A stretch of 64,000 nt of DNA from Plantago ovata (GCA_028274465.1 CM051457.1:111661982-111725981), one strand, 5' to 3'. Numbered from the stretch's first letter, positions 1 to 14,609 are shown. Numbers and translations are program-made. Notes: generated from the letters alone by a model not told the origin.

Positions 1-100
1 ACTCCTTTGTTTTTTTTTTTCCAGCCAACATCACTTTCTCACCTCATTTCTTTTTCTATATTTTGTTTGGTTGTTGCTCACATTTTCTTATTTCAGGTGA

Positions 101-316
101 GTGTGTATGCCTAGAACCCGAGCTGGTAGAGCAAACGTTGAACCTTTTGTTAACGAGATTGATAGGTTGTTTCATAGGAGAAGAAGAAATTTGGTCTCTC
201 AGTTTGAAGAAGTAGCAGCTCCTATTTTTGAAAATCGAGTGAAATCTTACTCCGATCGGAGAAACCTATTAAGGCGCTCACTAAGGTTACGGTGGGGCCT
301 AGAGGACCTACTATAG
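101..316 (+). pseudogene. possible gag N-terminus of an LTR retrotransposon
   Basis: An open stretch starts just after a pyrimidine-rich run ending in TTTCAG. It encodes a basic N-terminus (MPRTRAGRAN, then IDRLFHRRRRNL) that looks like the start of gag-type proteins of plant Ty3/gypsy elements. It stops after about 70 codons, and neither protease nor reverse transcriptase follows, so at most this is a fragment. The resemblance is from general memory of such proteins and is weak. It could equally be a chance open frame. Confidence 0.3.
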
Positions 317-784
317 TCCTCAATGATGCTATGAGGAACTTGGAAATCAAGAACCAAATTTGAGGTAAGGCATTTGCCTTATGCTTTACCTGACCCTTCA
401 TTGCATCCGCCCCTGCTTTTCGATAAATAGTAACATGAAATTAAATGATTAAGTTTATTTTTCTATTACTTACCGTGATTTCCCATACGGAAATCTAACA
501 GATAACACACTCAGGCAATAATCTTTTTAAGTAACACATCTAAGTGCATGTTTAAAGATTTGTTACTCAAACAAACCACACCATATTATTATTTCAATGG
601 AAAGTTCGACTCCAACGAATATCACCCTCTTTTATTTGAAATTGAGACCAAATTAAGTTACAAGAGGCAGTTTATACTCGAGTACAGAGACATATATAGA
701 AGACAAGGAAATTTCGATCGCTCACTTTTAATTAACTGTAGGACCCACCGTCACTAGTGAGTGAAGGTTTAGAGTTTAGACCAA
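317..784. other. intergenic, no gene seen
   Basis: AT-rich sequence between the possible gag fragment and the 3' end of the terpene synthase gene. A 69-codon open stretch at 548-757 has no recognisable domain. The 3' UTR and polyadenylation site of the minus-strand terpene synthase gene should lie in the right-hand part, but I cannot place them exactly. Confidence 0.4.
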
Positions 785-2789
785 TTAGACGAGTAGAGGA
801 TCAAGAAAGAGTGAAGTAATGATTGGGCCAAAATGTTTTTGTGGAAAGGTATAGCTATCAACCCCTCTCTTGTAGGTAACCCAAGCACCACGAGCATAGT
901 TGACTAGTCCGTCGTAAAAATCCTTGGGCATGCAAGTCTCTGCCAACCACAATGTATTCACATCCTTCCATGAAAGCTCGGTGAGTTCAGCAAACCTCTC
1001 TATAGCTTCTTCTTTTGATATGCCATGATCTTTCATGTACCATTCTATTGGTGTCAGTACTTGTCCATCTTTCCTCTCGCGCTTTAAAGAATTATATAGG
1101 ACAAAAAATTAATGCAAACCCGTTATTAATTAGATTTGTTAAATTAATCTTAAAGTAGTAGTGCAGGATTATTCAAGTAATTAATTTAACACAGCTGGAG
1201 CAAATTAAATCAAGTAAAGGATATGTGTTTTTTTTTTTGAGAAAGAGTAAAGGATATGTTAATATGTGTGTAATTAACTAATTATTCGAGTGAACATAAA
1301 TAGATACTTACATCGTGACTGGAAACGTTCTGCATGTATCGCAAGCAGTTGCTCACTGGCACAACCATTTTATGGATAGGGTCACTTGCGAGACACTTAA
1401 GAGCTTCTTGAGATACAGATTTCATTCCTGGGACAACAAAACAGTATATCATCTTGATGCAACTGGTGATATGAGTATTAACCATGTACTCATCAAATGT
1501 AGGCAGCATCACTAAACCCCTGAACCACTCTTGCTCTTCGCAGTAAGCCTTACAAACTTCTTTCACCTTCATAAACAACAAGTACGTACGCCATGTTAAT
1601 TAAAGACACAATTCAATTCGTATCAAGATTTTCTTTTTTGCAAAACGAGTTTATAAAACAATTGACTTGACCTACTTGATTAAAACCTAAGAAGCACGAA
1701 TACGAATGCGAATACGAATACAAAAAATGGTAGAATTCAAAATATTAAAATACAAATACGTAAAAATTACGTTTTTGTTTAACATATATTTTTATATATT
1801 TTAATACATTATCTAATAAAATACTACAATTAGCCCAGAATATATTAATAATCCAACCCATTATACGAAAGCCCAATATATATCTTAATGGACAGTAATT
1901 TGTTAACCCAATCCATATTATCAAAGCCTAATGAACATAAAGTCCACAAGAATCCTCAATTCATCATCTACAATGGATAAAGATATTAATAGCAGGAAGA
2001 CTCCCAGATTCCCCAGTCGTACAGAGACGGAGAAATGGTGAAACAGAGATAACTGAAGTCAATTCCGGCGGCGGCGAAGGTAAGAAGTTCTGGCGGCGCC
2101 GGGATCGGGAGTTCGTAGGCTTTTTTATTTTATATATAATTTGTTTACCTAATTATCCAAGTCTTACGGATCGAGAGAAAGAAACATAGAAGACATACGT
2201 ATTTGGGCCGTATTTCACCGTATGTGTATGTCATACGTATGTTAAGCGCATACTCTTGCCCAGACACGTGCAGGTGCTTGATGTTTTGTATCATTGATCA
2301 TTTGTTACATGCATTTTAATTTGTCTTTAATCAATAGTCTTTTTATAAAGTTTGTAGAATTCGAATATTTTTTTATTAGTTTAATAAAAATAGTACCTAG
2401 CTAGCTAGCTACAAGTAAACTGAAAGACGTAGAGTAGTAATAAAGCCTTACTCCTTGTTTGGCATAGTCAATGGCGAACGATTTTCCTTGTTTTGTTGCT
2501 TCATGCTCATATTTTGCATAGTTGTCTAAAAAGAACTTATAAACAATTTTCATGTAATCTGGGAGATGATCAATTTCCTTCATATCCCACCTGCAGGTGG
2601 AAATTTCAAAAGACATAAATAAGATATCTATAAAACGGAATTTTGATTACCATTATATATTAATTAGATGAAAAAATTCTTAAAGACAGCAGATCTAGCA
2701 ATGCACATTAATTTTTTAATAAAAATATACTTCCTTTGGAAAGCCTAGCATTGGAATTTTGATCAATTAACTGTATATATATATATACG

Positions 2790-2862
<73 letters not shown>

Positions 2863-4474
2863 CTACGTACCTTTGAAAAGCCTCAGACATAAGGTATGCT
2901 TCATCAAGAGTAGCATAGTTGTCATAGGTATCATCCAAAACAGTGGTAAATTGGATAGCTTTACCATATGCTATTCGCGCATCCGAATATTGTGGTTCAA
3001 AACGGAAGGCTAAACCCCATAAATACGACTCTACTATTCTTTCTCTTATATATGGATATGGAAGTTTTGCATTAAGGTCAAACTCCTTCCACCACCTATG
3101 ATAAAAATTATAACTCGAATGTATTGGAGTTTTACATAAAAACATGGATCTCGGTGTTTAATTTAAAAAAAAATCATAATCTAAAATATATATATATATG
3201 ATAGCTAGGTATATGCTTACGGCGTACCCGATGATATGGGATAGCTCTTGCCTATACATGTTCTGGAGATAATTGAAATCCAACTTAGCAAGTCTAAGAA
3301 GCTTTGGGTTCTTTGCATCATCGTCTAACTGATCGTAGATAGAAATGTAAAAGTGGGCTTCCACTCTGGAAATACCCCTTTGAACTGAGATCCCATCCTC
3401 TACCACACGCTTCACTTGGTCCTGAAGTGGACCCTTGAGTTTAGGCAGCATTAGTTTCAGATGATGGATGGCATATCCAACACCTTCATCTAAGATCGGC
3501 TCACCATGAATTCGCACCTGGGTTGCTTCGTATAAGCTTAGCAGCCCTTTAGCATCCTCCATTTCAGAGCTGCTGCAAATCACCGTGTCTGATTTGAATA
3601 AATCTTTAAACTTCTCAAACACCCCTGTTACGTACGTACGTAATTAAATTGATCATTATGATTATTTGTATTGTTAATTATTATGATAAAAAAAAAAAAA
3701 AGAGAGAGAGAGAAATATATGTTCCTCCCTTCGTAGAAATTATAAATATTTTCATTATGGATAATATTAGATAATTTGTGCAATAATATATATAGACGGA
3801 CAGAATAATTAATAAAAAATAAATAAAAAGACAGAACAAACATCGATCAGTACTCGATTCGTTTGTTCCTTAATGCTTACCAGAAGTAACGTGAAAGCGA
3901 TGTTGCCTGAGAAGACGAAATTGAAGTGCAGTAGCAAATAAATCATAATCTGGAAACTCATCTTCACAATGGAATTTGTAGATTTGATCCACAAGCTCAT
4001 CGATTTCATCCTCGAAGTGATAGGCTACGCCCAAGCGCTCAAGCGTATCAACTAACAATAGTTTTTCAAGATGATTAGTGCTTCCCGCTCTAACAATTGC
4101 CAGCATGGACTTAACTTGTTCCTTCAATACTTCAATTTGCATGGTATACCGCTTTTGTACCTTCCATTAACATTAACACAACAGTACATTTATTACTACA
4201 TGGGGTTGATTTGAAATTAAAAAAAAATAAAAATAAAATTGAAGCGTTGATTGATAAATAATTACTCGTCAACTGAAATTTGTAGATTTGATCCACAAGC
4301 TCATTGATTTTCCATATGATAAACAAGAACATGAAACTAGGAAAGACCAACCGGTACCTGAGGGTCCACAGGAACTGAAACAAGAGTACTAGTCCATATG
4401 CTCGGACTTGGAACGGTGACCGGCGGCCGCACATTCCTAGGGAAACTTGATGGTTCGCACGAATGCTCATCCAT
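785..4474 (-). CDS. terpene synthase, TPS-a type (probable sesquiterpene synthase), 7 exons
   Basis: Exons from 5' to 3' are 4474-4358, 4151-3881, 3624-3228, 3095-2871, 2590-2452, 1566-1312 and 1081-785. All use GT..AG introns and keep frame, giving 1701 nt or 566 residues, a normal TPS-a length. Such enzymes ionise farnesyl diphosphate in the cytosol. Consistent with that, no plastid transit peptide precedes the RP..W motif near residue 15 (RPPVTVPSPSIW, one residue longer than the usual RPx8W). The RxR motif is RER at 279-281, the metal-binding DDTYD is at 316-320, and WW at 263 opens the C-terminal alpha domain. The 139-nt fifth exon has the classic length. The second metal motif (NSE/DTE) is altered: the expected N/D is Gln462 and the next Asp is Asn463, while Ser466 and Glu470 remain. 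Family assignment is firm. Substrate and product cannot be read from sequence, and reduced or altered activity is possible. Confidence 0.9.
2774..2857. repeat. (TA)n microsatellite in terpene synthase intron 4
   Basis: Two runs of alternating TA, one short (about 2774-2787) and one longer (about 2792-2857), separated by CGGG. They sit immediately after the donor site of exon 4. Length is likely polymorphic. Confidence 0.9.
4275..4310 (-). repeat. copy of an exon-2 segment inside intron 1 of the terpene synthase gene
   Basis: About 36 bp in intron 1 nearly repeats exon 2 at 3971-4006. Read on the minus strand it gives INELVDQIYKF against IDELVDQIYKF in the exon. It has no flanking splice sites that would make an exon, so it looks like a small local duplication left in the intron. 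Confidence 0.75.
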
Positions 4475-4580
4475 TTCAAGCTCTCTCTGGTTCTGTTTTA
4501 ATTTATTCTTTATGTCCTCTTTCGTATAATTGAATGGAATGGAGTTGAACGTAGCTTGTACCCGCACATCCATTTGACCA

Positions 4581-4588
4581 TTTATATA
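4581..4588 (-). promoter_or_regulatory. TATA box of the terpene synthase gene
   Basis: On the minus strand TATATAAA lies about 107 nt upstream of the chosen ATG (4474-4472), a fitting distance for a core promoter with a short 5' UTR. It supports starting the protein at MDEHSC rather than at upstream in-frame ATGs, which lie before or at the TATA box. Confidence 0.55.
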
Positions 4589-4887
4589 GAATAGTATGGG
4601 CGTATAGGGGTAAATTACTGCCATACCCTCACTTATCAATGGACCCCGGCCATTAATGAGCCCAAGGTCCAATCATTTGGGTCGGTGAAATTATTTTTCG
4701 GATGCAGGATGTTGATCCGACAAACCAACATTTTATTTTTTCCTGCACACTTTGTCCTTCGTTGTGTGCAACGGAAACTTCCCATGGTCACCATTTTAGG
4801 ATTGCTCCATAGCAAACACGTTTAATTTTGAATGGTATCAACCTTAAATGTATTATTTTTAAATCATACGCGTAATACTCTTGACGT

Positions 4888-5911
<1,024 letters not shown>

Positions 5912-6161
5912 ATTAAGCTGGATAAATTGAAGTTGGAGAAGCTGGGTGGGTTGTACCTCCTTTAGCAGCTTCTCCTTAAATTAAGTTGGATTTTAGTTGT
6001 TTTTTTTCTAAAAAGTTAAGTTTGCAAACACAACTCCTACAACTTATTTAACTTTTAAGTAATTTTTTGCAAACACCCCTAAAATTCTCTAATCAGCCAA
6101 CTTTACCAACTTCTCCTTAAATTAAACAACTTATTTTAAGTTGAAACTATTGGAAACACCC
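5912..6161. mobile_element. MITE-like repeat, copy 1
   Basis: This ~250-bp sequence is closely repeated at 8736-8890 plus 9192-9300. Shared phrases include TTGAAGTTGGAGAAG, CAGCTTCTCCTTAAATTAAG and TTTTTTGCAAACACCC. The ends carry GGGTGTTTGCAA-like sequence and its complement, suggesting terminal inverted repeats. I cannot assign a superfamily with confidence; PIF/Harbinger or hAT are possible. Confidence 0.6.
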
Positions 6162-6233
6162 CCTAAGTGGGTGTTTGCAACAGCTTAACTTAATTATCCA
6201 ACTTGCAGAAACAACTTTTTGAGTGTTTGCAAC

Positions 6234-6238
<5 letters not shown>

Positions 6239-6270
<32 letters not shown>

Positions 6271-8720
6271 GAAGTGAACAAAAATTTCATTACTCCAAAA
6301 CAGTTACGTACACAAGGTCGACCGAGGTCCAGACCATCCCAAGTACCAAGCAGCACCCAAAAATAAAAACGAAGAGTTCTGGCTACCAAAGTTGCTAAAA
6401 CTAACCAAATACAAGCTCATTTACTTTATGTTGTAGGGCTGGGAACAGAATGCTCCTATATGTGATGGTTCGTATGATATTCTTGATGACCACATCTTCG
6501 TTCACCGGTTTCTGCTGGAATACACCTTCGTTTCTAGCTATCCAGATTGCATAGATGCTCTCAGCCACGACTCCTTTGAGTAATTTGGCTCGTGCCCTTT
6601 TGCAGAGTTCACGCATACCCGCATCCCAATCTGGCCATGCTATATCCATTCGAGTCCATGCAAACACTGCTTTGAGGATCCGGTTAGCGCACGCACAGGT
6701 AAAGAACAGATGTTCTATCGTCTCCGGTTCACAACAAAATACACATCTTCCATCGGTTTGGATCCCAAATTTCAAGAGCCTATCCTTTGTAGCAAGGCGC
6801 TTGTGCAGACACAGCCACAACACAAACACAACTCTCGGTCTCGCCATGTTCCTAATAACCAGATCCCGCCAATATACCTTCTCTGCTGTCCCCCTTAACT
6901 CGTTGTAAATAAGCCGCACAACATATTTTCCAGTTGTTGTGCAATCGTTCCAAGCAGGCAACACATAGATTTTCTCACGAGCCTTCATGATCTGCCTAAC
7001 CGTCCATGAGCAGGCCGGTGTTGGAACGAAATCAGCAACCGGGAGGCCCTTGAGGTAATAGATATGGACCCAACGAATCCATAATTTATCACTTTTATGT
7101 TGAATGTTCCATAGCAATTTTGCCATTAATGCTTGGTTCCACTCATACAAGGCTATGATGTTAAGACCTCCACAAGTTTGCGCATCACAAACCTTGTCCC
7201 ACGCCACAAGTGATTTGCGTGACTATCCTTTCCACTCCAGAGGAACACACGACAGATGCTTTCGATATGATGGAGGACCTGCTTTGGGAGTGGAAACACT
7301 TGGAGCCAGTAATTAGCGACGGAGAAGAGGACGCTTTTGATTAGTTGGTGGCGTCCTGCATAGCTCAATAGGCGTGATGTCCAGTGTCGGATTCTACTCA
7401 AGATCTTATCAATGAGGGGCTGGCATTGATTTATTGTGAGTTTGCTCGCCGAGAGTGGCACTCCCAGATATTTCACCGGCAGCTCCCCCCTTGCAAAGCC
7501 AGTGCGGTGGAGGATAACATTCTGTTCAGTCGGATGTACGCCCCCAAAATACACTCGGCACTTCCCCATATTAGCTCTCAGCCCCGTGGAGTTGGAGAAC
7601 TTGTCAAATTGTTGCATGAGAAGGTTCACCGACCCCGCATCACCCCTCATAAACAACATAAGGTCATCAGCAAAGCAAAGGTTCGTAATTTTCAACCTTT
7701 CACATTTTGGATGAAAGTTGAAGTCAGGTTTCTCGGCCAATTGTTGCAAACAGCGGTATAGGTATTCCATAATCAACACAAAGAGTAATGGCGACATTGG
7801 GTCCCCCTGCCGCAACCCCCTTTTTGCTTTCAGTAGCTTAGGCGGTACCCCATTAATTGCATACTGGTAAGATACTGTAGTAACGCACAACATTATCCAC
7901 TGAACAAATTGTGTCGGGAACCCTAACTCCTTTAAAATCCCTGCAAGAGCACACCATTCAACCGTATCATACGCTTTCTGCATGTCCATTTGAACCATAC
8001 AACGTGGTGATATGCCTTTTCGGTTGTACCCCATCACAAGCTCCTGGGCCATTAAGATATTATCTTGGATGTTACGCCCGGGTACAAATGCCGATTGGCA
8101 ATCACTAACCACGTCATTAATAACTGTTCCCAAGCGGTTCGTGATGATTTTGGAGATGATCTTATACAAGGTCGTGCAATAAGATATCGGCCGCATCTCT
8201 TTCATAGTCTTTGCTCCTGCTTTCTTAGGTATTAGCGTGACCAAGGTGCAGTTCCATGCCGGATAGAGCTCCCCTTTTTGAAAGAACTCTTGGACCGCGG
8301 TGATAATGTCAGTCTTGGTCGTCTGCCATGAGGCTTTAAAGAATTTCGAATTAAACCCGTCAATACCCGGCGCCTTGAGATCGCCAATCCCATTCAGGGC
8401 CTCTAATATTTCCTTTTCAGTCACGCCACGAATAAGGAGCTCCCTGTCCAGCCGCGTAAGATGGGGGCCAGCTCTTAATGCAGTGAGATCAACACTTTCC
8501 AGTCGGGGTGAAGTAGTGCCTACCAGCTGATCATAAAAAGCTAGGACCTCTGCTTCAATGTCATCATGTGTAAATATCTCATGGTCGGCTTGTGTTACTA
8601 GCGATTGGATGCCCGCCGTACGGTTTTTGTCCCGGACAGAAGCATGAAAGAATGCATTGTTTCCGTCGCCAAGCTTTAACCAATCAATTTTTTATTTTTG
8701 CCGCATGATCTTCTCCTCAA
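6239..8720 (-). mobile_element. L1-type LINE, 5'-truncated, with poly(A) tail and target duplication
   Basis: The element is read on the minus strand. Its 3' end is a poly(A) tail (plus-strand T run at about 6239-6269) and its 5' end is cut at about 8720. A perfect 15-bp direct repeat, TGTTTGCAACAACTT, flanks it at 6224-6238 and 8721-8735. This is the signature of target-primed reverse transcription. The endonuclease region is missing, so the copy was dead on arrival. Confidence 0.92.
6401..8700 (-). pseudogene. LINE ORF2 fragment: reverse transcriptase and zf-RVT
   Basis: Translation shows non-LTR reverse transcriptase motifs in order: LVTLIPKK and RPISY, QSAFVPGR, MDMQKAYD, the catalytic FADD (CFADDLMLF), then KYLGVPL. 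The zinc-finger-like zf-RVT block follows (CVFCCEPETIEHLFFTC). There is one frameshift at about 7190-7207, where the frame of 7153-8424 passes to the frame of 6401-7207. An in-frame stop lies near 8690, close to the truncated 5' edge. A single frameshift in about 2.3 kb suggests a fairly young insertion. Confidence 0.9.
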
Positions 8721-8890
8721 TGTTTGCAACAACTTATAAGCTGTTTAATTCTATCAAATTAAACTGGATAAGTTGAAGTTGGAGAAGTTGGGTGTAGCTC
8801 CTTCGGCAGCTTCTCCTTAAATTAAGCTGGATTTTAGTTGTTTTAGTCAAAAAAGTTAGATTTGCAAACACTACTCCTACAACTTATCTA

Positions 8891-9189
8891 CTCCCTTTTG
8901 AATACAATATAAGATGTTTTAGCTTTTTGACACATATTAAGAAAATGTGATCTTCATCAATTTTGTTGTTGAAGAGGTTGCAAAAAAACATGTTGGTATC
9001 TTGTAAAAATAAAATGATCAATGAGAGATGAGAACCTTACATAGCTTTTGTAGATAAAATATAAAAAAATGGGGTTGACCGCATAAAAAGTTGTAAAAAA
9101 CACACAATTACATGACACCAACTTCAAACATCTTATATTTTGCAAATGGTAAAATAACTAAAACATCTTATATTGTATTCAGGAGGGAG
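8891..9189. mobile_element. Stowaway MITE (Tc1/mariner-like)
   Basis: About 299 bp bounded by inverted ends CTCCC...ATACAATATAAGATGTTTTAG and the complement CTAAAACATCTTATATTGTAT...GGGAG. TA dinucleotides flank it at 8889-8890 and 9190-9191. CTCCCTCC ends and TA duplication are diagnostic of Stowaway. It interrupts the MITE-like repeat around it. Confidence 0.88.
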
Positions 9190-9300
9190 TAACTTTTAAG
9201 TAGTTTTTTGCAAACACCCATCAAATTTTCTAATAAGCCAATTTTACCAACTTCTCTTTAAATTAAGTCAATTATTTTATGTTGAAGTTATTGAGCGACC

Positions 9301-12050
9301 CTCTTAAATAAATAAGTATCTAAACTCTCATACGTGACGGATTTTTCTGAAAGATTGAAGGTTAGTAGGTTACTAATGTCCAACTAAAGAAAATGATAGA
9401 AAATAACTAAACACTGAATTTTATCGCCAAAAGATTGAAAGGTTACTGATGCTTACCTCTTACCTAGCTCCTTACGAAAATGATACTACTAGCTTGAAAA
9501 TGACAAAACACGGAACAAACTAATTAATAAAACATGGAGAGAGTGCAACAGAAAGATCATTGAATTTAATGAATTGTTTGAGAGACGTAATCCTTCCTTT
9601 AATTTAGTTTTCAAACTGATAGGGAATCTGAGGTTGTAAATCTACGGAATTGAAGGAATTGGGGGCACCAACGACCTGAAAATAATACAAAAGTAAATCT
9701 AGAGCGATGAGATTCAAAAGTGACACCGGTGTGGTGTCGACCGAAGGCACTCCGACGCTCAAGTTAGCATGTTTATGATAGATAATGTGAAATTAAATGT
9801 AAACAATGAATAAATTAAATAAACTTATCCTTGCTAATTCAGATAGACAGAGAGTCCGTCGGACTGGATATGCTAGGTTGTCTCGGATCTGATATCGCCG
9901 GAGTCAGATTGAGTTATAGGCCTTGAACAGAGTGAATGGTTGATTGTTTCGAGTTGAGAGTGCCTGACAACTAGGATTTTAGGGTTGTGAGATTATATGT
10001 GCTAGAGAAGCTATTTTCGCCGGAGGTGGACGGATGAATTATTGTAGAGATTAGGTTTAAGTTTAATGTAAGGATGCTATTGTTTCGAGTACGCCGTGAT
10101 GAGAGTTCGGTGGTTTTTCATTCCAGTCGCCCTCTCTTATATAGAGAGAATTTATGTAAGAGTCTTTGTTCAGTTGAACGTAATCCCAAGATTTGAGGGC
10201 CGTTTCCCTTATCTCGAGTCGTGGACGACTGACTTTTCAAAGGGAATCAGTTGGAGGCTGACTCGTAACTGAATGAAGGCGCTTGACGGCATGTGGGAGT
10301 TACCCCAGTTTTAGTCGGTCGAATTTGTTATAGAGAGACTGATGCTCAATTTGGACTCGTATGTCTATTTGATCCTGAGCCAAGAATTTAATGGGTTAGT
10401 GGCCTTTTCTCACAATTGGGTCACTCAAGAATGAAAGTGTGGACCGAAATTATGGACTTGACGTGAGGGGCTCTGAACGGCCATGTTCACTTAGTGACTC
10501 TCTTGACCAAATTTCCTTAGTCAAATGTAGAGGCAAATTATTACCATTACACTCTTCAAGATCAATCTCTTCGATTGTGTTCTTATCGTTGTTACTTTAT
10601 AGCTTTGTTATATTGGTTCAACTCCATGTGGTTTAGTTGATGTTCTGATTCTGTTCCCTCCTTGTTGGTTGGGTTGATTTGGTTGTAATTGTTTGGTAGT
10701 GAACAAAGGTTGTTGTTGTTGCGTTGGTTAGAGGTCCTTTAAACCAGAAGTTTATTCCGTGTATATCTTTGTAAATTTTTTCGGAGCATTTCATATGCTC
10801 TTTTATTTATTTGTTAATAAAAGTTTTTGCCGTTTTCAAATTTTTTTTGTTCTTATCCTTGATTGTAATTGATATCCTCTGATCCAATGTGGAGGGTTCA
10901 CTGCACCAGGCGCTGCCATGCCCCTTTGTCTAGTTCGTCCTGGTGATTTACTGGCTCGTCTGTTCTCAAGACGTAGTTAGTTACTTAGTTTCTTTCTTCC
11001 TTCTTCCAATTCTTGTGTTCTACCACAGTCAGTTTAACTGCATGCCAAAGGTTTATGCAATAGTAGTTGGCATTGGCTAATGGTGTTCTCGAGAGTTGCA
11101 TTTGTTGTGGTGCTCTCAGTTTGGACAAGTTTGAAAATCATCCTCTTAGAATATAGAGTTATGAACCCAAGGTTCAAGTAGTAGTGTAAATTTAAAAATT
11201 TACTCCAAGACCTTTTGATAAAGTCTAAAAAAAAAAAAAAAAACATTTTGATAAACAAATAGCACGTAAAAAATTACATAAATGTTTTTAAGAAAACTCA
11301 CCATAGTTCACAGGCAAAGTTCTCGATAACTAAAATTCTTTCTTTAAATACAAACTACACTTCCTTGGCTTTACTATGGTAAGTTACATGAATTCTAATA
11401 TTTCATGAGTAAAATCAGATTTACGCATGAAGTTCGCCATCCTGCAGGAACATAGTATTGAGTAGTCTGCCAACTTTTAATAAATCGATCATAACTTAGT
11501 GCACAAAATTCCAAAAATTAAAATTCTTTTTTCCTATGAAACTAGACTCCTACTATATCTTTGCAATGATATATGCCCTCAAGCCAAATTTTGTCCGAGT
11601 GAAATCACATTCATGCGTAAATTTGATTTCACCCTTGTACAAGAGTGTTTCTGAGGTTGCATTATTAATTAGAGTTGTAAGTGATCAAGTACCGAGAGTA
11701 TGCAAGGACACAATAAACAGGACTGAAATTCATAAGACACAAATGGATAAAACACACATGATGATCACATTGAAATCTATTGTTTAATCACCATACATTC
11801 CGAATTAATTTGTGTCTCGGGGTAAATGGGAAACCATTATTATTGATCATCGCTTTGCCGCTTAAAAAAAAATATAAAGTAAAAAAAAAAGTTAAATTTT
11901 CGACTTTAGGGGGCGATACCGTGGGACATGGGCATCCAATTTGTTTCTAGAAAAAGAGACGGTCGAAAAATTTTCAGCTTTCGGGATATTTAGTAAAAAA
12001 ATAAATAATAATAGAATAAACCCAAAACGTAAACCAAACAATAAAGGCCG
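9301..12050. other. gene-poor stretch; possible LINE 3' remnant
   Basis: No coding frame with a recognisable domain. At about 10640-10850 the sequence (GTTGGTTGGGTTGATTTGG, then AATAAAAGTTTTTGCCG and a T/A-rich end) resembles the 3' tail of plant LINEs on the plus strand, but without coding support. The part from 9750 to 10400 is less AT-rich and contains a TATATAGAGAG run at about 10138, with no gene I can define after it. Confidence 0.35.
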
Positions 12051-12075
12051 AAACACCGGACCATGTAAGTCAAAC

Positions 12076-12104
12076 AGCCCAATAGGGTCAATTGGTAATG
12101 GGCT
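12076..12104 (+). promoter_or_regulatory. site II-type elements of the eL43 promoter
   Basis: AGCCCA at 12076-12081 and TGGGCT at 12099-12104 match the TGGGCY/AGCCCA site II motif. This motif, bound by TCP factors, is enriched in plant ribosomal protein promoters. The pair lies 60-90 nt upstream of the telo-box. Confidence 0.6.
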
Positions 12105-12168
12105 CAAACAGTCAATGTCGAACATATATATACTGAAAAGACACAGGTGGAAGAAGAGTTGGTTGAGC

Positions 12169-12176
12169 TAGGGTTT
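12169..12176 (+). promoter_or_regulatory. telo-box near the eL43 transcription start
   Basis: TAGGGTTT (complement AAACCCTA) lies 52 nt upstream of the ATG. With site II motifs it is the usual pair in plant ribosomal protein genes, tying expression to growth. Confidence 0.7.
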
Positions 12177-12227
12177 GATATTCTTCTTCGCCTCGCGTCG
12201 CCTCCTTTGCTCATCTCCTCCTCTCCA

Positions 12228-14061
<1,834 letters not shown>

Positions 14062-14598
14062 ACTAAATTTGTTGAGTTCGTCGCCATCATCGCTATCCTT
14101 CAATATTTTGTTTATTTACAAGTTTCAGACATCTGTAGCAACTCTTGTATTTGTGTACAAGAGTACTTTGTCTTCAAATTAATGGAAGCTTACAATCTTT
14201 TTGGATTTTGTTCTACTTTCTAAGTTTGCATTATTCTTGTTTGGGCATTCTCTGTCCTCGTTTTTTCTATTATGATGTCATGTTCCGATAAATACGTAGT
14301 AGCATTTGTGCAAAGACTTGAGGAATAAATTTCAAGCATTATAAGTTTCGATTTGGAGTGTTTGGCAAAGGGCTTTGGATGCTTTTACTAAATCTGATGC
14401 TTTTAGATATGCCGATGTCGTCGAAGAAGCGAAACCAAACACTAGAGATTATATTTTACCGATGAAAAACGAAAATAACACTTTACATAAGCAATTGCGT
14501 TCACTACTCCGTGAACAGACTATAACAAGTACACATCTGTCAACCTGCATTTGGCTCAAAGAAACTCAATTAGCACAAAGAAAATTGATTAATACAAG
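14062..14598. other. eL43 3' UTR and spacer
   Basis: The 3' UTR of eL43 probably ends near 14170-14210, after an AATTAATGGAAGC stretch that could hold the polyadenylation signal. Beyond it an 81-codon open frame (14375-14620) shows no recognisable domain and is probably not a gene. Confidence 0.4.
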
Positions 14599-14609
14599 AA
14601 GCTGGGCTT

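Larger units (their letters stand above)
6168..9300. mobile_element. MITE-like repeat, copy 2, split by a LINE and a Stowaway
   Basis: Pieces at 6168-6238, 8736-8890 and 9192-9300 join into one element like the copy at 5912-6161. The gaps are filled exactly by a LINE (6239-8720, with target duplication) and a Stowaway MITE (8891-9189, with TA duplication). The order of events is therefore host repeat first, the two insertions later. Confidence 0.65.
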
